DNA of 64,000 nucleotides from NCBI GenBank assembly GCA_963752855.1, contig CAVVZX010000047.1:248001-312000 (forward strand), written 5' to 3'. The DNA comes from DATJPW01 sp963752855 (GTDB taxonomy: Bacteria; Desulfobacterota; Desulfomonilia; Desulfomonilales; Desulfomonilaceae). The translations under genes were made by a program, and so were the position numbers. The notes beneath the pieces are model-generated. The model was not told the DNA's origin and did no database searches. It saw only the letters and a list, made by a program, of their open reading frames with translations. Below, piece by piece: positions 51,785 to 61,403 of this stretch (within the stretch, counting starts at the first letter, position 1; every line of letters begins with the position of its first letter).

Positions 51785-52306
51785 ATGGCTGAGTCGGAAA
51801 TTCTGAAAGACAAGTTGATCCTTGCAGTTGATGACGAAGAGGACGTGTTGGAGACCATTAATGAGGAACTCTCGGACTACCCCGGAGTCAAACTGCACAC
51901 TGCCACTACCTTTGAAAAAGGCCGGGAATACATCGTATCGTTCACGTACGATCTGGTCATTCTGGACATCATGGGGGTGCGTGGGTTCGATTTATTGCGG
52001 ATTGCAGCCAACCAGAAAATGCCCGTTGTAATGCTCACCGCTCACGCTTTGAGTCCCGAAGCTTTGAAGGAGTCGATAGAAAAGGGAGCGCGCGCTTATC
52101 TTCCCAAAGACAAACTTGGCTCCTTAGCGCCTTTTCTCGAGGATGTATTGAAACTCAATTATCAATCGGTTTGGAAAAGGGCTTTCGATCAGGTGGCCGT
52201 GTTGTTTGACAAGAAATTCGGTTCAAACTGGAGAAAATCCGAAGAAGAGTTCTGGGGTGATTTCGAAAAGAAGCTCGCAATGGAAGACGGCGTCATTATT
52301 AAATAA
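51785..52306 (+). CDS. Single-domain response regulator with C-terminal helical extension
   Basis: 173 residues, intact. The receiver has the acidic pair in LILAVDDEEDVLETI, the phospho-Asp in YDLVILDIMGVRGFDLL, the Thr in VVMLTAHALSPEALKE and the Lys in RAYLPKDKLGSLAPF. The last 45 residues (VWKRAFDQVAVLFDKKFG, WRKSEEEFWGDFEKK) are a helical tail without DNA-binding or enzymatic signature. It probably relays or titrates phosphate to another partner. No histidine kinase is nearby. Confidence 0.9.
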   Translation: MAESEILKDKLILAVDDEEDVLETINEELSDYPGVKLHTATTFEKGREYIVSFTYDLVILDIMGVRGFDLLRIAANQKMPVVMLTAHALSPEALKESIEKGARAYLPKDKLGSLAPFLEDVLKLNYQSVWKRAFDQVAVLFDKKFGSNWRKSEEEFWGDFEKKLAMEDGVIIK

Positions 52307-52616
52307 TATTTTTCCGATTCCTGCATTTCTCGTGTTCGCCGCGTGTAGATAGGCTGGCAGTGTGGGCTAAGTTTACCTACACGCGGTGAATTGCCGCTTA
52401 GCTACCGAAATTCACTTAGGTCGCAGACCGTCCATATATCCTTTCAGCACAAATTCGTTCTCACACTCCGAGACCGAAACGGGGGTCGTTCCGGTGTCCA
52501 TTCTGTCACGCCAGTTATGCGCCTTCCTCCTGCTCCCAATCTCAATTGTTCCTCAAGGGCTGAATCAAAAAACCATAATGACATGCATCGTTCAAACTGT
52601 ATTTATTTGGTTTTTA
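52307..52616. other. Gene-free interval upstream of the coiled-coil lipoprotein
   Basis: Contains a 111-codon plus-strand open frame (52386-52721) without family features and spanning the promoter; I consider it spurious. Confidence 0.35.
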
Positions 52617-52646
52617 TTGACAAACAAGGCGAACACCACTTATAAT
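52617..52646 (+). promoter_or_regulatory. Sigma70-type promoter for the coiled-coil lipoprotein
   Basis: Perfect TTGACA at 52617-52622 and perfect TATAAT at 52641-52646 with an 18-base spacer. It ends 115 bp before the lipoprotein ATG at 52761. Confidence 0.7.
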
Positions 52647-52760
52647 GGCGCACTGGCCTATTTTGGGGCCTTAGCGGGCTTTGATAGCCGTGCCGAGACT
52701 CGTTTGATGGAAGATGATTGATAATTCGGTCCGTCTCGCTTGAGAAAGGAGTTGCGGGTC

Positions 52761-53742
52761 ATGAGGTCTATTTTCCATCGTAGCATACTAATTGCCGGAG
52801 CCATCTTGATACTTCAAGGATGCGGCGAAAAACCGGTCGAGGTACAACCGCGTGAGCAAGCCCAAGCCCAAGAGACCATCGCCGACCTTCAATCCAAGCT
52901 GACAAAAGCCGACCAAGACCTCGCCGCTCTGCGCCGCGAGAATACCGAACTCGAGGACAAGCTGGAGGCCCTTTCTAAAGAACTTAGCAAGAAAGAATCC
53001 AGCAAAGAAGAGAGCAGCAGGGACGACAAGAAAATTGAATTGCTGGGCGCAAAAGCGATCGCCGAATTTCAAGTGGACCAATTGAATAGACGACTCGACA
53101 AGTTGACAAAAAATCTTGACGCCAAAGAAAAGGAATTGGGAGCCATCAGGCAGACCTCCGACCAGCGGGAAAACGAAATAGAGGAACTAAAGGGAACAAT
53201 TGAGCAACTTCAGACTGACGACCAGAAAAGAACAACGGACCTGACGTTCCAAGACTTGATAAAATGGCTAAGGAACTGGAGCAAGGTTCGGCAGAAAGAC
53301 GGGAACTAAAGCGTCAGTCTGGATGAAAGAGACCAATTGTTGGCCACCTTGAAGAATGCCATAGCGGACGCGACAAAACTGAAGGCGCAGGCGGAGGCGG
53401 AGGGGACTCGCGTACGGTCGGAATTTGCTGAAGCGACAAAGAAATTAGAGTCGGCTGAAGCAGCGAGGGAACAAGACCGCCAGGCAATCGGTCAATTGCA
53501 GGCCCAGGAGGAAGAAGCTCGTCAACAGGTTGTTACAGTATCGTCAGGCAGCTGAACAGTGCAAGCTCGCGTCGGATCGCCTGGAACAAGAAACCGGCAA
53601 ATTGAGGGCTGAGATTTCCGATCTTTCGTCTCGCCTTCGAGCAGCCCAGCCTGCGCAGGAAGATCAGCCTTCCATCATCGACAGGCTTTTGGAGGAACCC
53701 ATAGCAGACCTTCCCACCGGGCTGCCTTCCGCTCTCCGCTGA
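52761..53742 (+). CDS. Coiled-coil lipoprotein, frameshifted
   Basis: ATG 52761, preceded by AAAGGAG, gives MRSIFHRSILIAGAILILQG then C, an LQGC lipobox. The rest is a long coiled coil rich in Glu, Lys and Gln (ADLQSKLTKADQDLAALRRE, DKLEALSKELSKKESSKEES, KLKAQAEAEGTRVRSEFAEA, RLEQETGKLRAEISDLSSRL). Frame changes are near 53300-53330 and 53530. About 325 residues. It should be anchored in the inner or outer membrane and may act as a periplasmic spacer. It converges on recO. Confidence 0.75.
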
Positions 53743-53746
53743 AGGC

Positions 53747-54505
53747 TCAAAAGTCCATATTTTCTAGAAATGTCAGAGAATTCAGCTCCTTGCCGAGGAG
53801 ATGCTTTACGAACGCCGAAAGCGCTCTTCTCAGTTCCCCTCGACCGATGCGATTCAGAGCAAGTCGGTCTGTCGCTTGCCTTGGCATTTCCAGTCCGCGC
53901 CGCACAAGAGCCATAGTATGCGGAGAAAGAACCAGGTCTTTTGGGTCTGTGCCTGCCAAACATTCGCGATGGCAGGCCCCGCCCAGGGTCAAAGAAAAGA
54001 AAGCGCTCTGGCCGGCGGATATTTCTTTGCCGCAGTTGGGGCAAATATCAAATCTGGGAGCATAGCCTAAATGTCCCAGGAGCCTTATTTCTTCCAGCAA
54101 ATAACGGGCGGGCTTGAAGTGCTCGGCTTCAAGAAAAAAAAGAAAAACATATAGAAATTCAAAGAGTTCCTGGTCCGGCTGATTTTCAGGCAGTAGCCCG
54201 TATGCTAATTCAAAGAAATAGGCGGCATGGGCCACTTTTTTTAGATCGGATCGAATTGGCAAGAAACCTTGCAGCGCCTGGGCCTCGTCGATCCACACCA
54301 TTGTGTCCTTTTGTCGCGGCCTGATGGTGAGATCCACCAATGAGAATGGTTCCAGATGCCCGCCAAAACGCACGCGGCTCTTCTTCGCGTTTTTGGCCAC
54401 GCCTCTCAGCCATCCCAGCTCCCGGCTCAGAAAGATGACCAATTCATCGGCTTCTCCGCGGTCCTGTTTCTTCAGTATCATTGCCCTGACAACAGGCACT
54501 GCCAA
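53747..54505 (-). CDS. recO: DNA repair protein RecO
   Basis: 252 residues, intact. N-terminal OB-fold: MILKKQDRGEADELVIFLSR and WLRGVAKNAKKSRVRFGGHL, as in all RecO. The central helical part is FELAYGLLPENQPDQELFEF. A zinc-type site CPNCGKEISAGQSAFFS with a later Cys in GGACHREC is seen as in many RecO. RecO loads RecA with RecR on SSB-coated DNA. Upstream by 22 bp is the stop of an unrecognised long gene in the same direction. Confidence 0.92.
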   Translation of the reverse strand: MAVPVVRAMILKKQDRGEADELVIFLSRELGWLRGVAKNAKKSRVRFGGHLEPFSLVDLTIRPRQKDTMVWIDEAQALQGFLPIRSDLKKVAHAAYFFELAYGLLPENQPDQELFEFLYVFLFFLEAEHFKPARYLLEEIRLLGHLGYAPRFDICPNCGKEISAGQSAFFSLTLGGACHRECLAGTDPKDLVLSPHTMALVRRGLEMPRQATDRLALNRIGRGELRRALSAFVKHLLGKELNSLTFLENMDF

Positions 54506-54527
54506 ACCTCAAGGGATTTTACCCGAT

Positions 54528-56082
54528 TTATTGAAACGTATTTGCCGTCCCGTAAACCTGATGGCTCTTGACCCATTCCTTCTGATTTTCTATGAACCGC
54601 CTAAGTTGCCCCGTAGGTTCGGAGCCCAACTTTTCAAGCGCGGCCAAAGCGATTTTTTGCATTCCGTGATCGATCACAAGGGCCATCGCGCCGGCCGACT
54701 TTACGGTCTCAGGATCTGCCGGAGCGCCTTTCAGCGCCAGTATGGCCAATGTATTTATGCCCCATGCCTTGAATATCTGATCGTTAGGGCGTTCCGCTGC
54801 AATAATAGCTGCTTTGAGCGATTTGTAATCAGCCATGTCATCCATGCAGCCGAACGCGGTCTGAAGAAGGTCAAGGCGCCGAGAGATCAGATTGACCAGG
54901 TTTTTAGCTGTCTGCCTCGATGGATTGCCGTTTATGGGAAGAATCCGAGCCAGTTCCTGAGCGCCTTGCTTTTGAAAAGTGAGCCCCCAATTCATGAACT
55001 GGAATCCCCCGGGTTCGTCAAGAAACTGCCTGCCCATGGAAATGACTCGCCGGTAAATCGTTTCAGCTTGTTTGATTTTTTCCCGCTTCTCCAGGAATTT
55101 GGCATGCTTGATGGCTGCATCGACGTAGTCTTTGAACATTTCCCACGGAACAGGCTTGCGTTTGTCCTCCGGTCCCTTCCTGAAGTCCTCATGATAAATC
55201 TGCAATAGCCCGCCATGACTCTTCGTCGCCGCCTTCAGCAACACCTGAACTCCGCGGCCTCCCGGGTCGACCCCCTCGCGCCCTTTTTCATCCTTGTAGA
55301 GATTCTCCAATTCCTTGTATTGTTCCACGGCCGTGCCTTGGTCCGCTGGATCCAGGAACTGCAGGTCTTCATTGCCGGGGAGCCCGAGCTTATCCAGGAC
55401 CGCCAGAGTCGCCAAGAAGCGTTGTGCGATCTCTTCTTGTTGAGGAGTTGGGTAAGCAGAAGCGGTATTGATTGTGTAGCCAATGTTCAGAGGACGTTCC
55501 AGCCACCATTTACCGTCTTCCATTACCCATAACAGAGTCATATGGAGGACCGCGGGGCCCGGATATTGCGGAGCGAGCGACTGGGCCGAAAAAACCGAGT
55601 GTTGCCTTGAAGCGTTCGGTCTTGCCGTCTTCCGACTTGAAGCGCTCGTCGATCCGGGCCTCTTTGAGTCTTAGCGATCTGGCGGGAAATCGCTTTAAGA
55701 AGCTATCAACATCCTTGAGCTGAATATCCTTTCCGTCAACGATGTCAGAATGGATAATCTGTAGGACTGCTCCGGCATCCTGAGCCAAGAACATGTTGGC
55801 GAATCTGCTGAGGGCTTGCTGGGGCTCCTCCGGGGTAGCAAAGAACGGCAAGAGTCCTACCAGACCGATGGCCGCACAGCAGCAGACCTTATGATTCCTT
55901 AATATTTGTCCCAACGCGGAATGCGCCTCGCGGATTTCAGCCTTGAACCGCGACAGTGCGTGATGCGCGAAGAAGTGAAATGTTTCCACCGATAAGAATG
56001 CCATGTCTCTAGAAGGACGCCGTCCGTCCGGCTTTTTCGGCTCCAGTTCTTGTCGAAATTTGCTCAAAATAATCTGCTTCAT
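54528..56082 (-). CDS. Large unrecognised protein with one membrane segment, one frameshift
   Basis: About 515 residues from 56082. The first 130 residues include a hydrophobic segment (CCCAAIGLVGLLPFFATP) followed by QQALSRFANMFLAQDAGAVL and HSDIVDGKDIQLKDVDSFLK. Around 55530 a frame change leads to a long helical part: VMEDGKWWLERPLNIGY, AQRFLATLAVLDKLGLPGNE, FKDYVDAAIKHAKFLEKREK and IILPINGNPSRQ-type repeats that look TPR-like but without a clear consensus. I cannot name a family. It precedes recO by 22 bp and likely shares its transcript. Confidence 0.6.
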
Positions 56083-56294
56083 GCGTAGAGCCGGCCCTGA
56101 TTTCCATTCGTTTCAAGGACAGGCGGAACTCGCGAGCGCAACCTCATTATACCTTTTGGGAATAGAGTTCAAGATGCTTGTTGGGGAAGAATATGAGATC
56201 AGGCAAACTATCGGTAACTAGAGCATCACGTGAGCGTGGTCTGAATACGGAAACCACCTAAATGCTAGCGCCAGGTTTTGCAGGGGCGTGTTTC

Positions 56295-56431
56295 AAGAGG
56301 CTGTCCCAAAATCCTCGATGCCGGGATATCGCCATGTAGGGCGCGGTTCGATGAACCGCTCGAAATCAGGGCGCTTCTCGAAGCGCCCTACACCTGAAAT
56401 CCCAGAGGTCGCTATTCTGAGACAGCCTCTT
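56295..56431. mobile_element. 137-bp MITE-like element
   Basis: The ends are imperfect inverted repeats: AAGAGGCTGTCCCAAAAT at 56295-56312 and ATTCTGAGACAGCCTCTT at 56414-56431 (16 of 18 paired). Inside are hairpins GCGGTTCGATGAACCGC and AGGGCGCTTCTCGAAGCGCC followed by CT. There is no open frame, so a non-autonomous element needing a transposase elsewhere is likely. No clear target duplication is seen. Confidence 0.7.
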
Positions 56432-56457
56432 CAAACCTGCCTCTACAATCTATCACA

Positions 56458-57193
56458 TCAGATCTTTCCGTCAGCCTCCAGCATTTTTACCAAAGGCAGA
56501 GTGATGCGCCTCCTGAGCTCAAGAGAGGTCTGATCAAGGACCTCCAGGGCTCGGCCAATTCTTTAATATTTCGTGCTTTTGCGAGTGACAAGGTAATTGC
56601 TGATCTCCTGCGGTACCCGAATGCTTCTGTCTTTTGCCATTTTGTCCAATATCAAGCAATCGATCTTGGTCTTGGGGAGGATCCAAGATGAAAGACTAGA
56701 TCCTGAATTGATGCGGGAGCGCAGATGAGCATTGTCGGGGAAGACTTCCTCGGCCTGACGCGCGGGCGGCAAGTCAGCAATGGCGCGCCAATTCTGTCCA
56801 TCTATTGAAAAGATTCCAAAGATCCGCTTGATCGTCGATTTTGGATCAAATCAATATCGTCGAAGGCTACGCAGCAGATTTCGCTTAGTTCTTCATCGAT
56901 CATGAGCACCAGATCTTTAAGTGTCGATCGATCCCTAGAGGAGAGATTTCCGGCGCCGTCATTTCCACGTGCAGAATGGATCGGGAAGATCTATCGTTCA
57001 AAAGTGCAGCTACGGCCGTGATTATATGAGTTTTTCCCGTTCCTTCGGCGGCCATACAGGAAAAGAGGATGGAAAGGGCCTGTCGCGATTTCCATAAACA
57101 TTTCGAACCATGGCGACAGCTGCTTGCGATTCCTTCATGAAGCACCAGGGTGTCGAAGGTCATTCGGGGCGGAGTGTTAAACGGTAAGTGCAA
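56458..57193 (-). CDS. Hda/DnaA-like AAA+ protein without C-terminal DNA-binding domain, frameshifted
   Basis: TTG 57193 starts HLPFNTPPRMTFDTLVLHEG, the Hda/DnaA-type opening in which a short LPF motif binds the clamp in Hda. The P-loop region reads LFLYG then AEGTGKTHIITAVAALLND in two frames, the Walker B region CCVAFDDIDLI, and the C-terminal sequence PPARQAEEVFPDNAHLRSRI, NYLVTRKSTKNI-type sensor 2 helix and ALEVLDQTSLELRRRITLPL. About 240 residues. Hda homologues regulate replication initiation by promoting DnaA-ATP hydrolysis. At least three frame changes occur. It is divergent from rho. Confidence 0.7.
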
Positions 57194-57275
57194 GCTGGTT
57201 CATAACTCAAGATTGTATGACGCTTTCGCGATATTCTTCAATCCGCATAACAGAAAGTAGTGCAAGACAAAACAC

Positions 57276-57304
57276 TTGACAGATAGCTCTCGGTTGCTTA
57301 AAAA
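57276..57304 (+). promoter_or_regulatory. Possible promoter for rho
   Basis: TTGACA at 57276-57281 is followed after 17 bases by TAAAAA at 57299-57304. This would leave a leader of about 180 bases before the rho ATG, in which Rho autoregulation could take place. Confidence 0.4.
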
Positions 57305-57490
57305 AGAACTAGCCGCGATTACGAGCACCCTCCAGGAGAACGCTTCCATCCGAGGAAAAAATTATCCAGACGATTGAACCATTCAACGGGAGAATGGTTA
57401 AACGGCATAGTTAATCGGTCCTCAACAAGAACTTCTAAGAAACCCCATATTATCATCCCATCGCGATGGTGAAGAGACCCAGGAGATTTC

Positions 57491-58744
57491 ATGGATGTCG
57501 CAGAATTGAAAGAAAAAAAGGTTAGTGAACTTTTGTCGATTGCAAATTCGCTAGCAGTGGAGGGAGCGAGCAGCATGCGAAAGCAGGAGCTGATTTTCGC
57601 CATCCTCCAAGCCCAACAACAAGCTGAAAAGGAAATGCCTATAAGAGGGGAGGGGGTTTTGGAATGTCTCCCCGACGGGTTTGGGTTCCTCAGGGCGCCC
57701 GATTACAATTATCTACCCGGACCCGATGACATATATGTCTCGCCAAGCCAGATAAGGCGCTTCAATCTGAGGACCGGTGACACTGTCTCCGGATATATTC
57801 GGCCCCCAAAGGATACGGAACGTTATTTTGCCTTGCTCAAGGTTGAGATGATCAATCGCGAAGACCCGGAGTCGGTTCGCGATAAGATCCTCTTTGACAA
57901 CCTTACGCCGCTTTATCCTGAGGAGAAGTTGAAACTCGAGGTCAGCGCAACCAATTATTCCATGCGAATTATGGATCTGCTGACACCAATCGGTAAGGGG
58001 CAACGGGGTCTGATCGTATCACCGCCAAAGGCGGGGAAAACAGTGCTCCTTCAGCAGATCGCGAATAGCCTCACCAGAAATCATCCTAATGTTTATTTGA
58101 TAGTTCTGCTTATCGATGAACGGCCGGAGGAGGTTACCGACATGCAGAGGTCGGTCAAGGGAGAGGTCATTTCCTCCACCTTTGACGAACCTGCCCAGAG
58201 GCATGTTCAGGTGGCCGACATGGTCATTGAAAAAGCTAAGAGACTGGTTGAACACAAACGGGATGTGGTGATTCTGCTGGACAGCATTACGAGACTTGCT
58301 CGTGCTCATAATACGGTGGTGCCTCCCAGCGGAAAGATACTCTCCGGTGGAGTGGATTCCAATGCGCTTCATAGACCGAAACGCTTTTTCGGAGCGGCGC
58401 GGAACATTGAAGAGGGAGGGAGCCTCACGATTATAGCCACGGCCCTGATAGATACCGGCAGCAAGATGGATGAAGTTATTTATGAGGAGTTCAAGGGCAC
58501 CGGTAATATGGAAATCCATCTTGATCGAAGATTGCTGGAACGACGGATCTTCCCGTGCATCGACATTAACCGGTCAGGAACCCGCAAGGAAGAATTGTTG
58601 GTGACCGCGCAGGATCTTCAGCGCATATGGTTGCTGCGAAAATTGTTGGCTGATATGAATTCGGTGGACGCAATGGAATTCCTGCTCGACAAGATCATGC
58701 AGACGGAATCCAACAGAGAATTCCTGGATATTATGAATAAATAG
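57491..58744 (+). CDS. rho: Transcription termination factor Rho
   Basis: 417 residues, intact. N-terminal helix-extended-loop-helix MDVAELKEKKVSELLSIANS and SSMRKQELIFAILQAQ; RNA-binding cold-shock domain GVLECLPDGFGFLRAPDYNY; ATPase core with SPPKAGKTVLLQQIANSLTR (P-loop), VYLIVLLIDERPEEVTDMQR and VVILLDSITRLARAHNTVVP; then NALHRPKRFFGAARNIEEGG in the Q-loop region. Rho is an essential RNA helicase/terminator. It is preceded by a possible promoter at 57276-57304. Confidence 0.97.
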   Translation: MDVAELKEKKVSELLSIANSLAVEGASSMRKQELIFAILQAQQQAEKEMPIRGEGVLECLPDGFGFLRAPDYNYLPGPDDIYVSPSQIRRFNLRTGDTVSGYIRPPKDTERYFALLKVEMINREDPESVRDKILFDNLTPLYPEEKLKLEVSATNYSMRIMDLLTPIGKGQRGLIVSPPKAGKTVLLQQIANSLTRNHPNVYLIVLLIDERPEEVTDMQRSVKGEVISSTFDEPAQRHVQVADMVIEKAKRLVEHKRDVVILLDSITRLARAHNTVVPPSGKILSGGVDSNALHRPKRFFGAARNIEEGGSLTIIATALIDTGSKMDEVIYEEFKGTGNMEIHLDRRLLERRIFPCIDINRSGTRKEELLVTAQDLQRIWLLRKLLADMNSVDAMEFLLDKIMQTESNREFLDIMNK

Positions 58745-58876
58745 AAGTGAATTTCGACAAATTAGCGGTATAGTATCGGTTTAGTCTGCATGTTCCAGCT
58801 AAGAATAGCTCGATTTAACGGAGGGGTAAGGATCGTTGACGGATGCGGCGCAACCGGCGTCCAAAGCTTTTTTGCT

Positions 58877-58908
58877 TTGATTGCGCTCTTTTTCTGATAC
58901 AATATAAT
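58877..58908 (+). promoter_or_regulatory. Possible promoter for rpmE
   Basis: TATAAT at 58903-58908 is perfect; TTGATT at 58877-58882 lies 20 bases upstream, longer than ideal. An overlapping TACAAT at 58898-58903 gives a 15-base spacing. Either could serve the rpmE gene at 58936. Confidence 0.4.
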
Positions 58909-58935
58909 GTTTAAATTACTGGCGGAGGAATCCAG

Positions 58936-59259
58936 ATGAAAAAGGGAATACATCCTGAATATCAAGATACTGTCTTCAAATGCGCATGTGGCGCAGTGAT
59001 TGAAACCCGGTCCTCAAAGCCGGAATATAAACTCGAAATATGCTCCAACTGCCATCCTTTTTTTACGGGTAAACAGAAATTGGTCGACAGCGCGGGACGT
59101 GTGGAGCGCTTCATGAAAAAATATGGCGAAACAAAAGTGGCCACGGGCAAAAAACCGGCAAAGACAACCAAGAAGAAAATCGAAGCGCCGGCCCCGCGTC
59201 CAAAAGTGAAAAAGACCAAAACAGCAGAAAAAAAGACTTCCGAGAAAAAGGAATCTTAG
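58936..59259 (+). CDS. rpmE: Ribosomal protein L31 with lysine-rich C-terminal extension
   Basis: 107 residues; GGAGG precedes ATG 58936. The L31 core is MKKGIHPEYQDTVFKCACGA, VIETRSSKPEYKLEICSNCH then PFFTGKQKLVDSAGRVERFM. Zn ligands CAC...CSNCH make it the zinc-containing type. The core ends at residue 70; a further 37 residues are rich in Lys, Thr, Ala and Pro (TKVATGKKPAKTTKKKIEA, KVKKTKTAEKKTSEKKES). L31 bridges the ribosomal subunits; the tail may bind rRNA. Such a tail also occurs in related delta-proteobacteria. Confidence 0.95.
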   Translation: MKKGIHPEYQDTVFKCACGAVIETRSSKPEYKLEICSNCHPFFTGKQKLVDSAGRVERFMKKYGETKVATGKKPAKTTKKKIEAPAPRPKVKKTKTAEKKTSEKKES

Positions 59260-59272
59260 CGATATTTACAAG

Positions 59273-59325
59273 TTCGAGCTGAGGTTGGATCTTCCAATTC
59301 TGTGTTCAGCTCGAATAATCTTTTT
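59273..59325 (+). terminator. Terminator after rpmE
   Basis: TTCGAGCTGA at 59273-59282 pairs perfectly with TCAGCTCGAA at 59306-59315, with a 23-base loop. It is followed by TAATCTTTTTT. The hairpin ends just before the RBS of the next gene, so it may be partly readable. Confidence 0.55.
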
Positions 59326-59336
59326 TGGAGTAATAA

Positions 59337-60375
59337 TGATCATTGTCAATCATATAGCCGAACGGAAGCAGCACAACTCAAAGTGGGCGGGCAGGCTGTT
59401 ATAGAGGGAGTCATGATGCGTGCCCCGCGAACGTTCACCGTGGTTGTGCGGAAACCCGATGGCGAGCTTGCAGTGCGTGAGGATCGTTGGTACTCACCCA
59501 TGGAAAAATGGCCGTTGCTGAAGAAGCCTTTCTTGAGAGGTTGCATAGTTCTTATACGAAGCCCTTTTTAACGGGATCCAGGCCCTCACCTATTCTGCGC
59601 AAGAAGCTCTGGGCGAAGAAGAGGAACCGATCGGACCCTGGGCCCTCGCCGGCACGATAGCTCTTGGCTTTAGGAGGCGCTATACTCCTATTTGTTGTAG
59701 TTCCTCATTTGGCTACACTTGGGATTCGGAGTGCTCATCGGTAGCGATCTTACCGTAAGAAGCCTCTCGTTTCATGTGGTGGACGGAATTATCAAGGTCG
59801 GCATGTTTGTGGGATATATAGCGCTCATCTCCTTGATGAGCGAAATCCGACGTGTTTTCCAATATCACGGTGCCGAGCATAAATCGATCCATGCTTATGA
59901 AAAGGGAGAGGAGCTAACTGTTGAGAATGCGCGAAAATACCCAACACTTCACGCAAGGTGCGGAACAGCCTTTTTATTGTTAGTGCTGGTTTCGAGCATT
60001 TTCCTGTTCGCTGTTGTTTTTCCTCTGTTACCAAAAGACATCTTTCGACAACAGGGTAGTCACGAATATTTTTTATATTTTATTCAAAATCGTGCTTTTG
60101 TTCCCAATAGCGGGTTTTTCATATGAGGTGATACGATTGGCGGACAGGCTGAATAATCGGTTCCTCAATACTCTGCTGCTGCCGGCTTATGGCTGCAGAA
60201 GATGACCACCAGGGAACCGAGTGACGATCAGCTTGAAGTTGCGCTTATTGCGCTGAAAAGAACCCTTGAAAAAGAGGAATCCTGGGAGCCGAGACCAAGT
60301 CTCGGTCCCATGAAATATCATGCAAGTATTATCGAAATTGGAAGAATTGAGCCGGCGGTACGAGGAGCTGGATGA
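59337..60375 (+). CDS. DUF1385 family (YqhQ-like) membrane protein, frameshifted
   Basis: ATG 59337 is preceded by TTTTTTGGAG. The family start LKVGGQAVIEGVMMRAPRTF is followed by VVRKPDGELAVREDRWYSP. Then FGVLIGSDLTVRSLSFHVVD, ALISLMSEIRRVFQYHGAEH, KSIHAYEKGEELTVENARKY and LHARCGTAFLLLVLVSSIFL, the characteristic HGAEHK and RCGT motifs. Its C-terminal end has the family's MTTREPSDDQLEVALIALKR. Three or more frame changes. DUF1385 proteins have several membrane helices and no firm function. It overlaps prfA by 56 bp in my reconstruction; the true end may be slightly earlier. Confidence 0.83.
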
Positions 60376-61402
60376 CGAACTATCCAAACCTGAGATAATT
60401 TCGGACCCGAATAAGCTCAAGAAAGTTGCTAAGGAACAGGCTGATCTGAGCGATATAATCAAAGTTTACCGTGTATTAACCGCGTGATGAATGAGATTTC
60501 GGAAATGGAAAACATCATAGCGGATAGTAGTGATGCTGAATTAGTGGAAATGGCTCGGGAAGATCTTCCAGCGCTTGAGGAACCAAGAAAACAGCCCTGG
60601 AAAACGAATTGACACTTACTCCTCTTGCCCCGAGACCCCAATGACTCCAAAAATACCTTTCTGGAAATAAGGGCGGGTACCGGAGGAGAAGAAGCTGCTT
60701 TATTCGCGGCGGACCTTTTCAGGGCGTACTGCCGATACGCCGAAACGAAGGCATGGCGAGTCGAGCTTATGTCTTCGTCCAGTGCATCGGCAGGAGGAAT
60801 AAAGGAAGTAATCGCTTTAATTCATGGAAATGGCGCCTATTCCCGATTAAAATTTGAAAAAGGGGTTCACAGAGTCCAGAGAGTCCAACCACTGAATCTC
60901 AGGGCAGAGATTCATACCTCTGCAGTAACAGTTGCGGTGCTGCCCGAAGCGGAAGACGTAGACGTGGATGTCGATCCGAAGGACTTGAAAGTAGACGTGT
61001 ATCGGTCTTCCGGTCCTGGAGGACAGAGCGTCAACACAACGGATTCCGCTGTCAGAATAACTCACTTGCCGACCAATATTGTCGTCACTTGCCAAGATGA
61101 GAAATCGCAGCATAAGAATAAAGCCAAAGCGATGAAGATCCTCAAGGCGCGGCTACTGGCTCGCATGGAAGAGGAACATCAGGCAAAAATCAGCCAGGAT
61201 CGCAAAAGCCAGGTGAGGATCGGGAGATCGTTCCGAACGGGTCAGGACCTACAATTTTCCTCAGAACCGAGTAACCGATCATCGCATTAATTTAACACTA
61301 TATAAGCTCGAAAGCGTCATGGAGGGGAAGCTCGACGAGCTTATCGAACCGCTCACTCTTCACTTCCAGACCGAGGCGATGAGCCAAGCCGTAGCACACT
61401 GA
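60320..61402 (+). CDS. prfA: Peptide chain release factor 1, frameshifted
   Basis: ATG 60320 gives MQVLSKLEELSRRYEELDDE. Domain 2 reads KNTFLEIRAGTGGEEAALFA and VELMSSSSASAGGIKEVIAL, with the GGQ motif in SSGPGGQSVNTTDSAVRITH and C-terminal SQHKNKAKAMKILKARLLAR, then in another frame VTDHRINLTLYKLESVMEGK. About 360 residues. RF1 reads UAA and UAG. Frame changes near 60475-60610 and 61240. The usual prmC methyltransferase gene does not follow; the next gene, two bases later, is a radical SAM protein. Confidence 0.93.
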
Positions 61403-61403
61403 A

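Noticed and set aside
52386..52721. 111-codon plus-strand open frame
   Set aside because: It spans a perfect TTGACA/TATAAT promoter and lacks recognisable features.
54303..55208. 301-codon plus-strand open frame
   Set aside because: Antisense to recO and to the long hypothetical gene; no conserved feature.
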